Origin: Cinclus cinclus
Taxonomy: Eukaryota > Chordata > Aves > Passeriformes > Cinclidae
Direction of reading: 5' to 3'
DNA length: 64,000 bases
NCBI RefSeq assembly: GCF_963662255.1
Contig: NC_085047.1
Coordinates: forward strand, 47,089,006 to 47,153,005
How positions within the stretch are numbered: position 1 is the first letter of the stretch; every line of letters begins with the position of its first letter. Under the pieces are notes generated by a model that was not told where the DNA came from, did not search any database, and worked only from the letters and a program-made list of their open reading frames with translations. Shown piece by piece: positions 12,911 to 24,800 of the stretch. The translations under genes were made by a program, and so were the position numbers.

Positions 12911-13539
12911 TAGCCTCAGTATTAGGCTCCCAGTCAGATTACTCTGCTGCTCACAAGCAGCAAGTCCACAGCAATGGACACACCAGGTTTCTCTAACCCT
13001 TTGCTGTTGGTATGGAAACTCTTTGCTGTTGGGAACATATTGTCTCTTGTTTTTGCCAGTGGATACATCAATGGTACACTTAACCTGATGAAATTTTCAC
13101 CACCTTCTCTCAGGGCTTAGTTTCACAATATACTCATGGCAAATTGGCAATACATTTATTTGGAACATGTGAGGGATGCCCACATTTCACCACAAACTCA
13201 TGCTGCATCTTCATGGTTGGCCAACAGTTTTGGCTACCATGGAACCGGGACATGTTCCCAACCCAAACCAGTCAAAAAAGAGAGGGTTCATATCCTACAA
13301 CTAATTTTCAGAGTCCTTCAGCATCATCATTATTGAGACAACAAGTAAAATAGTTATGGATCATGAACATATTAATAGCTGTTAAACAATGTGTGAGATT
13401 CAGAAAGATGCTTACCTGCAACTAGGTTATCAGGTGTTATCAAGGAAGCTGTAGAAGTTAAAAAAAAGAGAAAGAAATTAAAAACTTATGGAAGCACTGA
13501 ATATTCAGTTGTTTTCTCATTTTTTGCTAGAATAATCTG
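12911..13539. other. Non-coding DNA, nothing recognised
   Basis: Mixed-composition interval. The two overlapping short frames at 13136-13353 are in different registers of the same DNA and neither has a protein signature. Confidence 0.5.
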
Positions 13540-13700
13540 TTCCACAGCCATGCAAATCAACTGATTATTTGCAACCTTGAATAAAATGTCTCCATTCATA
13601 AATCAAAATTATTCACCACAAATATTAATTGCAAATTTAGCCTTTTTTCCTCTTTGTTCATGAATATATTTTCCATGCATAAATATTCATTGAATAGTTT
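13540..13700. promoter_or_regulatory. Possible regulatory element with octamer-like motifs
   Basis: A perfect octamer ATGCAAAT lies at 13550-13557, a 7/8 inverted match ATTTGCAA at 13567-13574, and ATTGCAAAT at 13628-13636. A stretch with ATTAATT, ATGAATAT and ATGCATAAATATTCAT follows. Clustered octamer and homeodomain-like words in a gene-poor region are typical of distal enhancers, but AT-rich DNA produces such words by chance. This is inference only; conservation cannot be assessed here. Confidence 0.2.
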
Positions 13701-15416
13701 ATGAAAACAGATTTTAGTCTGTGGGTTGCTTGTAAGATGCTATTATATGTGTGTAGTTTCTACTTGTGCATCACAATTAGTCAATAATTCACACAGGTAT
13801 CATCTTTTCTCTCTAGAAATGAGATTATTTGCTTTAAAAGTGAAATAATATGGAAAAAAAGTATAGGGTTAATTGCAGTGTTGGCATCATTTACAGGAAC
13901 AAACCATATGCACAAAAATTTGAGTAAAGTATGAAGATTTGTGATTATCATGACAAATACCCACAGCTGTGTGGGGATTTCTAAGCATAACATATTATAA
14001 AAGCACAAATAGCAGGAAACTCTGCTTATTTCTTCTATTCACAAAAGTATTCTTGAATCACAGCATTATTGTAAATGCCCTTTCTCACAATGATACAATT
14101 TCCCGTTTTAATCTCTGAGCATCAATTGTAACTGTTTGTCATCTTCCAAAAATTGTTAGTCAAGATAATATCCAAGCTTTATGTTCACTTGAATAGCTAC
14201 TGCAGTCTGTCCTTTCCCTTTCCTCCTTCCAGAGCATCTTTTTTACTGAGGAAAATGAGACAAGGTGCTCCTTCAATTTTTGTTGCTGAGAGCCATTCCC
14301 CCATCAACTCTGCACCTTTTAACCCTCGTGATGTGATGTTGATGGAGCTGCCACTTAAAAACAAATTCTGTTTGGCCATCAGGGAGCTTCCTGCAGTGAT
14401 GGAGATGACAGAGCCTTTTTCAGGAGGTTGCTTTTGAATCTGCTGTTGTGGGGGTAATCCCTTGTTGTCTGATATCTAACAGCATTTGGGTTCAAATGTG
14501 AAATCCCTGGGCTCATTCTGGATTCCTCATGTATAGGAGGCACAGCCACCAGAGTGCTTGGGAGGGAGCAAAATCAAGGGAAGGAAACTCTTGCTTGGCA
14601 TGAAGCCTTATTTACCCAGTCTCGTGGAACAAACAAGCAAACAAAAAACCCTGTCCAAAACAAGCCCCACTGTGTAACCCACTGTTTGCACTCAGAGTTC
14701 AGAATATCTCTTGGCTTTGAATTCAGTGATTTGAAGTAAGAAGCTACAGGAATGCCCTTGGATAGTGACTTTTTCTTTAATACACTATTATTCTATGATG
14801 TGGGACTTAATGCTACTTATTTAACAGTCTTCTTTTTCTAGCACAATGGCCCTCTGAACAGGTGGAGGGGATTTTATCCAGCACATCCTTGGTTGTTAGC
14901 CAGCACATTCCTGCTCTTCCAGACATGAAAATATTTACATATTAGTTATAGGAAATAACATCTTTCACTTTATATAAAATTTGTAAAATTGTACACTGAC
15001 AGCTTATCATATACCCATTTCCAGCAAAAAATTAGTACATAAAAACACACCTCCACCTAGCATTTGCTTCTCCTAGCTAACACCAACATTTTAATGTTAA
15101 CTCTTTGTCCCCGGGAGTCAATTATTCCCAGCACAGCACCTAAGTGCAAAATGCATTAGAGCAAATGTCTGAACTCCAAACCCATCTGGCATTAGGAGCT
15201 ATAAAATATTGCCATACTTGTCTACAGTAGATTTTAACAGACTTTCTGGACAATATCATTTAAAAAACATTGTTGTGCAATGGAATTAATTAGCACAAGT
15301 AACATGTACAACATAAATTTTTATTGTTTCTTATATACCATAAAATTTCCAAGACAGAAGCATCTGGTAAAACCATACCGTATGACTGGGCATGGCATTA
15401 GGAAGGCCTAGATGGG
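13701..15416. other. Non-coding DNA, nothing recognised
   Basis: AT-rich DNA without a supported gene or repeat family. A short A/C-rich patch (CAAACAAGCAAAC-type) lies near 14628-14650. Confidence 0.55.
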
Positions 15417-15476
15417 AGCAGATGGAAAGTCTGAGGATGAAATAAGAACAGATGGGAAGTCTGAAGGTGAAATTTG
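15417..15476. repeat. Two-copy imperfect 30-bp tandem repeat
   Basis: Two adjacent 30-bp units share the core CAGATGG(A/G)AAGTCTGA(G/A)G(A/G)TGAAAT with a few substitutions. It is an isolated local duplication and belongs to no family that I recognise. Confidence 0.85.
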
Positions 15477-18400
15477 AACTCAGGTATTTCAAAGTTCACA
15501 TGGCTGAACATAAAGTCCCATTAAAGGTGTTCCGACAAAGAGTTAAACTGACAGGTTCCAGTGTGCCTTCCCTCCTTTTGTATTTCCAGTGTCACTTAGC
15601 TGTCAATAATGTTTGTGGCAGCAGTTAAAAAAGCACTTTCCTTAACTCTGCCTGCTCATTTCCAACCCAAGTTTTTGCCATCCACTCTGTACCTTTTATG
15701 AAGGTCTTAACGCTATAAACATGGAAAAGTATTTTCAGGTTTCATACTGAGCTGATGGCTCTGCCCCGTAATTTCTCTTGACTTCTTTTAGACAACTGGG
15801 CAGGCACAGAAAGCTGTGCTGGTGGGGAGGCAGCAGCACACAGGGAGGACAGACCCACAGGGCTACAGAAGATAGCAGTGAACCTCACCCATGGCTGGTG
15901 TCACCGACACAAAACCCAGCTCCTGCTAGCATTCCTCCATGCACTGTGCAGTTGGCTCACCTTAATTGGTACAGCTTCTTGGAAATACTTTCCCCCCCTA
16001 CTGTTTTTCCAGCAGAACAGGTCTGTTGCAGTTTTAACAGAGAAATGTCATCCAAAATTTTGGGAACAAATATGATTGCCACCTATAGTTAGAGGCAAAG
16101 CCACAGAGGAGAAAAGAGACTCTGGACCTGTTCCTTGATGCTTTTTGGAGGTGGTTTTTTCACACCTTGTTGGGAATCCGGAGAAGGATTTTTGTTTTAG
16201 AGTGAATTTACTTCAATTCAATGGTATTTTATGAAGACTGAATTTGTGTGAAGTCCTTTGCATGGATGATATTATCAAATGTGGTGAGCAAGTATTCATA
16301 CTAAACCATCATACTTCATATGAAGTTATTACTTTTAAAATCTGTGAATCCCTGATATGTGATTGTCAGCAGAGATATTTTTTTCTCAGCTCCCACAGAC
16401 ATACAGAATTCCCAGTTTACAGACCAGCATTGGTTGTAAAACACAAATACTGTACCTGGCTCTTGTTCTAAAGTCAAGGCAGAGAGACATACCCTTGAAG
16501 TTTAAGTTACTCTTTTCAGATGCTGAAAAAGGCATGACAATTTACCCATTGATTCTGAAATATTGCTATAATTTTGTTAAAAATTGCCATAGGAGGGTAT
16601 ATCAGTTCTAGGACTTGATGGGTCAAGAAAGTGCCCAGAATGGGCACCCTTTTACAGTTCAGCAGGTTCCCAGGTCACTTCTCTCATACACGTGGACAGC
16701 CGGGTATTTGGGAAGGGCCATTGTTGCCAAGCCAGGTGGGGTACCCGAGTCAAATTTGTGGTAGGATTCCAAAGCCTTGGAATGATGTCTTTCTTTAGGC
16801 TAACAAAGCTCTTTGCCACCATCAAGTCAGTCACTCTGCTGCCATGTCATGTCACCTGGGTCTTGAGGACTGTCATATTCCAAAATTCTGGAAAGCTTTT
16901 GAGTAATGGTCTGAAAATGTCAGGCTCTCACATGTTCCTACTGTACTTGAGGAAGTGCATTTCCTGTGATTAATGGCCTCTCTGTGTGCTCTGCACAATG
17001 CTTTTTAAGATTTTTCTTTCCCTGCTCTAAGCCAAACCAAAAAAACGTTTCCAATTTCTCAGGCTCTATTTACCTTCTCTCTCATTAGTGGACTCTCTCT
17101 CCTTGCTTTCTGATGATTGTGCACATACTTAAAGCCTTCTGACTATTTTCAGCTGCTACTACTGTGTTCCAAAAATCTGACACAGTGGAACGCATCACCT
17201 CGCTGCTGGCGTGCAGCAGGCACTTCCCTTGGACTTCTGCCCGTTGCATTTGCAGTCCAGTGGGGGAACCAGGTAGAACTGTGACTCCAAGGGTGTTGTA
17301 GGGATTCACTGATTTTGACACGTGTACCTGCTTCCTGACACCATCCCTGTAGCTGCTTCAGAATTTCAAAGGCTACAGGAGCCTGCCAGAGTGAGGGCAG
17401 GGGAGAGAAGGCAGCTTGTGTGTGCTGGGCTGGACAAACAGGAAACAGACTGGGCAGCTGATGTAGCCTTTTAGTTGTACACCATGGACCACCAGAGAAA
17501 AATGTGCTGTAACTCCTTGCCTAAGTCTCAGCTCTTCAGTACTATCCAGTCTACAATTGCAATCTGCTTTTTTTGCTTTTCCTTGATGACAATGCAATCA
17601 ATGTATTTTTAGCAGAATTCAAGTGTAAGGCACCAAGGTTATACTGCCTCACATAAGGATCACCTCATAAATACAGCATTCTATATTCATGGACTCTGGG
17701 ATGGGTAGTTCACAAACTATTTGAAATAGGGTGGTTTTTTTGTAAGAAAAGTATCTTTATTTTCAGGTTCTATTTGCATCTCCACTGAGTTCTTTTAGGT
17801 GATGTTTGCAAGCCATGACTGTGGAAGGTCACCCCACCCTTGCTTTCTTGCTAAACTTAAGTGAAAAAATGATTTTATTGAAGAAAAAGTATAAAATGTA
17901 TCAGCTGAACATTGGAAGGCACAAGAGTATTTGAGGTAGAGCAATACCTTTTGCTGGAACAAAGCAACTGCATTATTGCCTACCACCTGTGTATGTTTTT
18001 TACCGCTGTGGAGTAAAGAGATGAAGCATCTCATTTCAGGTAGGATCTATGGGTACATTGCCCTGCTCAGATTGAGGGGATGAGGAGGTGACAGTTGTGG
18101 TGTGGTACCACAGTAGCAGTGGGTGCCACAGACAGGGTGAAGGGTGGTGTGGAGAGGTGCTGCTGCTGCAGACACCCCGCCTGTGAATCCATGACTCTCT
18201 GTAACTTATTTCCAGTGCTCCACGGGTGTAAATCACTTTCTTGCATGAGAAGTTCTCATTTAAGACACATAGATGAGTGCTGGTGTGTAGGAGTTCTATG
18301 GTGGGTCTCAGGGTGTTTGAAAGGCAATGGGATAAAACAGATACATAAGAATACAATTACACTGAAAAAAAAGATATCCCTTCTTCGTTCCTTGGATGGT

Positions 18401-19258
18401 TTAGGGGCTATGGCTAAAGACATACATCCTGGTAAAAATCCAAGTAAACCACACTAATTTTTGTATCTTTCCTGCTTACTTTTCTCTGTTTCAGCATTCA
18501 GTTCCTTTCTGAACTCCCTGCAGTTATCTGTGGCTCATTTATTTGCACTCATTAACTATTTAGGGTTGTGAAAGAGCTCAGATAAAAGTTCTGCTGTCAC
18601 AGTCAGTGAAGGCAGGACTTCATCCACACCATATGCATTTATCCACCAACAGTTACTGTCAGAAGCAATGTCTTTGCTGTTATCTAGGTTTTCAGTTGTG
18701 TTTTTCTCTTTTAACATAGTGACTGATTTGATAAATAATTTACAGAAAAGACTGGCATTTTGTACACAATGAGCTCCCTGTCATGGTGGTCTACTATTTT
18801 TTAAATTCTTTAGCCTTACAAATATAAGTGCTGAAATAATATGGTGCCCTTCACACGTTGATAGCTCAGGGACTCCAAGCACAGGTGAGCTGGGTGCAGT
18901 AAGACTGGACAGGTGTAGATAGATATGCCTTTGTGTTGGCAGTCTTGGTGTTCAACTTTCCAATGATTCCTCAATGGCCAAGGTGGGCAAGAGACAGACA
19001 CAGAGTATCCAATGGATTTCTTGAGGTCCTTCCCATCCCCTTCCTCATAACCATTTTTCTCTCCTGTGCTTCAGGGCTTCTGGTCACATCTCTATTTTTA
19101 TCCACTTTCAACACCAGATTCTCAGTGTGCTGTAGCAGTGTGACATGCTTTTAAACGGTGCAAAATGAATGCTGCATTTCAACAGAGAATGTGTGTTTCA
19201 TGTACCTGTTATTTCCAAGTACTATTATGTAGTAATCAAAATATAACATAACATAGTT

Positions 19259-19263
<5 letters not shown>
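15477..19263. other. Non-coding DNA, nothing recognised
   Basis: Mixed AT-rich DNA with moderately GC-rich patches (15800-15960, 17200-17480, 18030-18200). Open frames reach 120 codons (18095-18457) but show no domain. No exon with convincing splice signals and recognisable protein was found. Confidence 0.5.

Positions 19264-19289
<26 letters not shown>
19264..19289. repeat. (TA)n dinucleotide microsatellite
   Basis: About 13 uninterrupted TA units, preceded by a run of T. Confidence 0.95.
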
Positions 19290-20284
19290 CACTAACATAT
19301 TTAAAGTGTGATAATTAAGAATAATTAATCTGAAATACTTCAGAATTCCTATTATTATAAGTGTGTGCAACAGGTTGAGTACTTGTTAGTAGAATGGCTG
19401 TTCTTAACAAAACTGCATAAACCCAGGATCATTGCTGTCTAGGAGAAAGGAGATTTTAAAGCAGTAGCAATTAAATTTGTAATGAAGAGGAAAAGATGAG
19501 TGTGTGAGTGCTGCAGTGTTGACAACAGGCAGCTGTTTGACTCTCTGGAAGATAACCAGTAAGCTCTGACATTATTCTAAGTAGCATTGCAAGAATTGAT
19601 CCAAGAACTGTTCAGAAAACTCCTGTGGCATGATTACACTGAAGCTGAACTCTTTTTTCCTGTTTTGACTATTTAAAAAATTTCAGTGTTACCACTATAT
19701 TTTCTGTGAGGTAGATCTCTTACATATGCTGGCTTGGCCCATTTTGGCTAATTTTTTTAGTAGTCAACCTTGGTTTTCAGACCCTCCCTTCTGTTCTTTC
19801 CTGACACAATCTGGATTTGAGAATTGGCAATACATATTGTTAACATCCATTTAGAGTCTGACTTGTCTTCACAGGTGTTTTCACAGGGGCAGCTGTTGGG
19901 AAGGAAAAAAAAAAACAAACAAAGCCAGTAAATTGTAGTGCAAATTTGTTGAGCAGATGTGCCATCTCAAGGGGAGGAAATCGTTCCTATTTCTTGCATC
20001 TAGTTTTTAATGACAACCTCAAATACTAAATATATTTCTTTTAAAATTCAAATGTCCAAATAGGTTTTATCAATTGCTGGTGAAAAGAAAAGCAAAAGTA
20101 TGGGTATTTCAAAGAAATTAAAAAAACTCAAGACCATTGGTACACACTGGTTCCATGCAGCAGTAGAACAGACCCTTGCATCAGCCTGTGGGGTGAAGAT
20201 ACTGCTTTCTCCTATTCAACAAATACACTGAAGCAAAATGCTTAGATATTGCCTCACTGAGCATTTTGTGCATTAGCCTGCTTG
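19290..20284. other. Non-coding DNA, nothing recognised
   Basis: AT-rich, with an A-run followed by CAAACAAAG near 19905-19923. No gene or repeat family was identified. Confidence 0.55.
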
Positions 20285-20420
20285 TGGTTTATGAGACTTA
20301 GGACTAGAAGGAACAGGTAGAAATCTAGTCTGATCTCCTGTTTATTTGAACCGGTTAGCCATTGCTTGAACTGTATTTGTTCCTGGACTAAAGACGAATG
20401 ATTTTCAGTTTTAAATATAA
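20285..20420 (-). mobile_element. CR1 LINE, old 3' end fragment
   Basis: On the minus strand the block reads CAGGAGATCAGACTAGAT, then CCTGTTCCTTCTAGTCCTAAG. This parallels the end of turtle/crocodile-type CR1 elements (a GGAGGTCAGACTAGATGATC block followed by a GGTCCCTTCTGGCCTTAA block, recalled from memory). The copy is in antisense orientation, with its 3' terminus near 20290. The 5'-ward part (to about 20420) is much more diverged and its limit is a guess. It has the same orientation as the endonuclease relic at 21380-21610, so both may come from one element that has lost its middle. Confidence 0.6.
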
Positions 20421-21379
20421 GGACAGCTGTGCTTGAAGAAATGGAAATTTCACCCAGTCCAGTGCCTACCCTCTTACCAGAGACTCTTAGGGACAGAGCA
20501 CAGAGCACTTAAGGAAAAGTAAAATCTTAGTCCTGCTCTGTGATAACTTTCCAAATAACAGCAATGTGCAGAGAGGTCAAATGTCACAGCAACATCTTTA
20601 GTAGCAGTTAAGAGATTTATTCTGCTCTGTACTAAAGTATATTTTCTTTCAGTAGATCACAGTTTATTAACAAAAGTATTTTTCTGAATAAATGTCCTGT
20701 CCCCATTCTCTTATATCATTGCATTAATCTGTAGATGAGCACCAAATTTGTTCTTATTGCTTCTAATTAATATAATAACATTGACCAGTATAAGGCATAG
20801 TAACAATCCTTAAATAATCCCACTAGTAACACAGCCTTTCACCAAGTTTTCCCTATCAGTGCTCAAAAGCTGTTATTTGGCCAGTTCTTAGATCCATTAA
20901 ATAGGTGCCCCAGAGATTAACAATGCTATTTTAAGTCAGAATATTATGTTTTACAGCTTTGAGTGACTAACAATATTCCCAAATAAATCACTTTTTGAAA
21001 TAACCTTTGCCATCTGAATTAATGGTTTGAAAGACTGTGACCTGTTTAGTTTTTTGTTTGTTTTGCAGCAGCTACTGAATTGACATCAGTTAATTTTGAA
21101 GCACATACTACCTTTTCCATTATTTTGCCTGAATATAACATTAAACTGTACATTCAAACTGTAGTTATCCAGATTTCTGCTTGTCTGTTTAAGTTTTATT
21201 CAAACTAAGTATCTTCTTAAGTATCTTTGATAGACTATTATCATCAGCAGGTTCATTAAAAATTAGCACCACTGGCACAAATACCACTGTAGAAAGTTAT
21301 ATAAGCACGGTTTCCTTAAAATATTTCTCATTCAGTTAATGTAGTTCAGAGTTTCCTGTAGATTTTTGGAAGTAGCCAC
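20421..21379. other. AT-rich non-coding DNA, perhaps decayed CR1 interior
   Basis: Very AT-rich. It sits between two antisense CR1 pieces, but no reverse-transcriptase motif can be read in any frame. It could be unrecognisably decayed element sequence or unrelated DNA. Confidence 0.4.
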
Positions 21380-21610
21380 TCTGAAGCATCACATCTACTG
21401 TATTCTTAGGGGCTATCCTTTGTTTGGGTATGTTGAATGCAATGAGGTCATGATCATTGGTTCCTAGGCAACGACCAACTTCTACTCCAGTGATTAATTC
21501 ATCTTTATCCATCATATGAAGTCCAAGGCAAAGTGACCTTCTGTGTCAGAAACTTATGCTCCATAACTTTCAGAAAGCCTGTGACATTTCATTAGTGTGA
21601 GACTTTAAGC
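21380..21610 (-). mobile_element. CR1 LINE ORF2 relic, end of endonuclease domain
   Basis: On the minus strand one frame encodes FLKVMEHKFLTQKV and then hits stops. A shifted frame further on encodes GRCLGTNDHDLIAFNI. CR1 ORF2 proteins have, in this order, a 'FLE.VDDNFLTQ'-type segment, a variable linker, then 'GGCLGHSDHEMIEF', where SDH is the final catalytic motif of the apurinic-type endonuclease. Here SDH has become NDH (DNA 21447-21458). The order, spacing and wording support an old CR1 ORF2 copy, inactivated by at least one frameshift and several stops. It makes no functional protein. A neighbouring antisense CR1 3' end lies about 1 kb away at the expected side. Confidence 0.6.
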
Positions 21611-22042
21611 ACAACTTCCAAATGGAAGTTGCTCTCTGTGACATCCATATGTTTCTCATTCATTTTTGTATTGCAGACATACATTTTTTTTTGTCACGTA
21701 AATAAGATAATATTAATCTCTTTACTTTGAAACACTTTGTGGATTCTACATTTAGTGAGATACTGATACATACATTTGCAAGTATGAACTATTTAACAGG
21801 AGAAAGAACAAAAATTTTGTGAGGCATTTTGCATTTTTATAGCATCTTCATCTTACCCTCCTAAATGGCCTCTAAAAAATGAATTAACTCACAATTGCTA
21901 GAAATTTATGCCAGTCACTGCAGTTTCCTTCTTCAGTAAAGTCTTGAGCCTGATAAAATGTTATTAGCTGGATTTCTTGTAAGTAGGGAAATGGAAGGGC
22001 AAAATGGTTACATTCAGCATTTGAAACGTTGGCATCTCATCC
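21611..22042. other. Non-coding DNA, nothing recognised
   Basis: AT-rich. It may include more of the CR1 copy to its left, but no motif is legible. Confidence 0.4.
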
Positions 22043-22112
22043 ATATTTAGGCACCTCTGTGGCCTGATTTTCAGAGTTGCTGAGTGCCAGCATGGTCCCA
22101 TTAGAGTAACTG
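22043..22112 (+). repeat. Ancient amniote interspersed repeat (palindromic type)
   Basis: ATATTTAGGCACCT, TGGCCTGATTTTCAGAG, TTGCTGAGTGCC and GTCCCATTAGA appear in series. The same series (CATATTTAGGCACCT, GGCCTGATTTTCAGAGGTGC, TGAGCACC, TCCCATTGA) is one that I recall from repeats abundant in turtle and crocodile genomes. Those copies usually continue into an inverted copy of themselves; that second arm is not evident here. The repeat class (DNA element, MITE or other) is not known to me. Confidence 0.55.
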
Positions 22113-24737
22113 ATCAAGGTCATGCAAAAATCCTGTACCAGGAATAGTCCTGACTCCATGCCCTGTATGTTAATGATTCGTAAATTCAAAATTAAGATAT
22201 CAACTCCTTTTCCACAAAAAGAAATGGGCCACATCCCCTCACTTCCAGTTTCATCAGATTGAAACAATTTCATCTCCATCAGTTATAATGAGTTCACAGC
22301 CATATTATGCTGCTCTGCAGCTCCCCAAACTAACATTAATCAAAGCACAGAATATCTGTTTTAAACAAGCTCTTCAAGGCTGCTGCCTCTTGTGTTGATG
22401 GATTTCTTCATCTGTGCGCTGCTCACCCTCCTCCTAGAGCAGGCAGGGATAGCCTGGTCCCTATGGAGAATGGTTATGGAGGACCCACAGGCAGCTGTTT
22501 GACATGGTGGCCTGAGACAGATTTCAATATAGCAGTGTGAAGATGGAAAATAAATACAAACTTCTGTAGCAGAGAGTAGAGAAGAGGAATGGCAGGAGGT
22601 AAAGAAGAATGATGGCAAGTTAATTGTTGAGCCCTAGATGAAAAGTCCTATGACTCAGCCCCATGGAGACTGTTATCTCATAGCTGTGTGCCATAGAGGT
22701 TTTACTTTATAGGGCTGGAGAGTGATGGGAATAGAGGCATTAAGCTTTAGCCACCAGCTGGGCAGGGAATTCAGATGCTGCCAGAGCAGGATTGTTGAAA
22801 TGAAAAAGTTATGTTTAGAATGAGTTCACTGGAACATGACACTTTCTGCACAGGATTTCTTTTTTTCTTTCTTTCCTTTGCTATTAATTTTTGGTAAGTG
22901 GCAGGCAAGTTCTGTGTCAGATTCCTGATATGAAAAAAAAAGACAAGCAGAGTGAAATAAAAATTTTGAGAGAGCAATTAACCAGGAAACAGGACTTAAG
23001 AAAAGGCATCACTGCCTGCCATTTACCTCCTCCCCTACTTTGCCCCACACCTTCATTAGAGTGCAGGGTCTGAGGAAGGAAAACTGAGGGGAGCAAGGGA
23101 CAAACATTGTCTTTACAGGCATTGAGTAGTCTGGCTCAGTATATCTTGTCTGGTGCAGGGTCTTAACTCCTTACCTTTCTTTAACCATCATCTTTAATTA
23201 AGCTCCCTTAAGGGACATTATGAGCATGGGAGCTTGGCCTTTCTGTTCTCCACTCTTTTTTATATTGAACTGACACAGTAGCCAGATTTTCCATAGCATG
23301 CAACTCCCTTTTGTATCAGATTTTCCACCAGATGAAAGTGTGGGGAAGAAAAAGGGTGAATATGATTTTGATATCCTTTCTTCTTATTTTTTAAAGCTGA
23401 AGAACTTTATGTTATGCCTATTCCCCCTTTGATAATAAAGGAGTTGGGATTGTACCTTTGTTTTAAAGCCTGCTAGGTGAGAATTTCTCCCTGTGGCTCT
23501 CACAGCTCTGCTTTCAGGACAGCAAATTCATTTAGTGGGGAGTTGTTCTCCTGGTGCTATAGGGAGGTGTGCAGCACTTGTGGCATCCCCTTCTCCCCAG
23601 AGGAGCCCTCGATAGCTCCATGTACTGTGGACCACACCTCTCTGCAGTCCCAGGCAGGACATGTGGATGCATTAGCTCCCAAGGAATAGATGTCCCAGGC
23701 TGCACTTCCAGCCCACAGTAAGCACAGAGCATGTTTTTGCCTTATAGAGTAGCTGATGAAGAGTTTGGCAGTGGATGTCAAGACAGCCTTGGACAGTAAG
23801 CAATTTCATGGAAGGCCCTTACTCTGGTGTTATGGCCATCCCAGGACATTTACAGCAAAGGGTGCCATGCTGAAATGCAGTGCACAAAACCTCTGTCACA
23901 GCTGCAAAAGTAAAACAGACTCTGGTGAGATTTTGCCTCATTCTGGTATTTTCACACTTGGGGATTCTCATGAAAGTGAAAAAGCACGTTTTCCATAGCT
24001 TGCAACACTGGGAGCAGGGGCTCATTGCCAAAATACAGTCTGCTGAGAACATTTTTAGTGCTCTAAGGTAGCTAAGCCCCCCACACAGAGCAGGTAGAGG
24101 GGACTTAGGGATCCATGGGAGATCCACACCTGTCTAAAGCCACAGCTGAAGATCATGCCAGATATTCTGCAGCTTCTGAAGTGGTATGAGAAGCCTATGT
24201 TGAAGCAGTTTAATGCTTCCCTGGGAGTTTATGGTAGCTGGAGATTGCAGGATCCAGCTGGGTTAGCATGACAAACACTGTCACTCACTGGTTTTGTTTT
24301 GCATATGTGCGTGTAGCAAAAACCAGTAGGAAAAGTGCAGAAATGACCCTTAGTGACACCCACCTGGCGCTTCCCAGCTTTGACTTGCACATCGATTTTA
24401 CTTTTTTATATGTCCAAATTTGGCTTTTGTGGAGAAACTAAGATTTTTCCAGATGAGTATTACTGGAGATTACCTATGAGCAGTCATAATTAGCTGCAGC
24501 AAATGCATTCCCTCCAGTGTTGGGAGTGGGGTAATCCCAAGGTGCTCTTGGCTGCTGCATGGAACCTATTTTAAGGCTCTTCTATTGTGGGGGGAAAGGC
24601 ATGAGATCAGGCAAAGGGGATGAAAGATTGCTACAGTCACAGGACCATTGCCCTGCACAGGTTGAATGAGTCAAAGCATCCTGCCTACCTTATTTGCCTT
24701 TGCTGCTCCCTCTCTGCCTATACAATCTAATGGACTC
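22113..24737. other. Non-coding DNA, nothing recognised
   Basis: Mixed-composition DNA with somewhat GC-rich patches (22370-22520, 23480-23720). Open frames of up to 102 codons (minus strand, 23819-24127) show no domain. Confidence 0.5.
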
Positions 24738-24800
24738 AAAAAAAAAAAAACCCAAAAAAACAACAAACAAACAAACAAACAACAAAAAAAACCCCAAAAC
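24738..24800. repeat. A-rich tract with (CAAA)n
   Basis: A run of 13 or more A, then CCC, then about five AAAC units, then A8 and CCCC. It resembles the tract at 603-680 in having poly(A) interrupted by C blocks. No retroposed body is recognised beside it. Confidence 0.9.
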
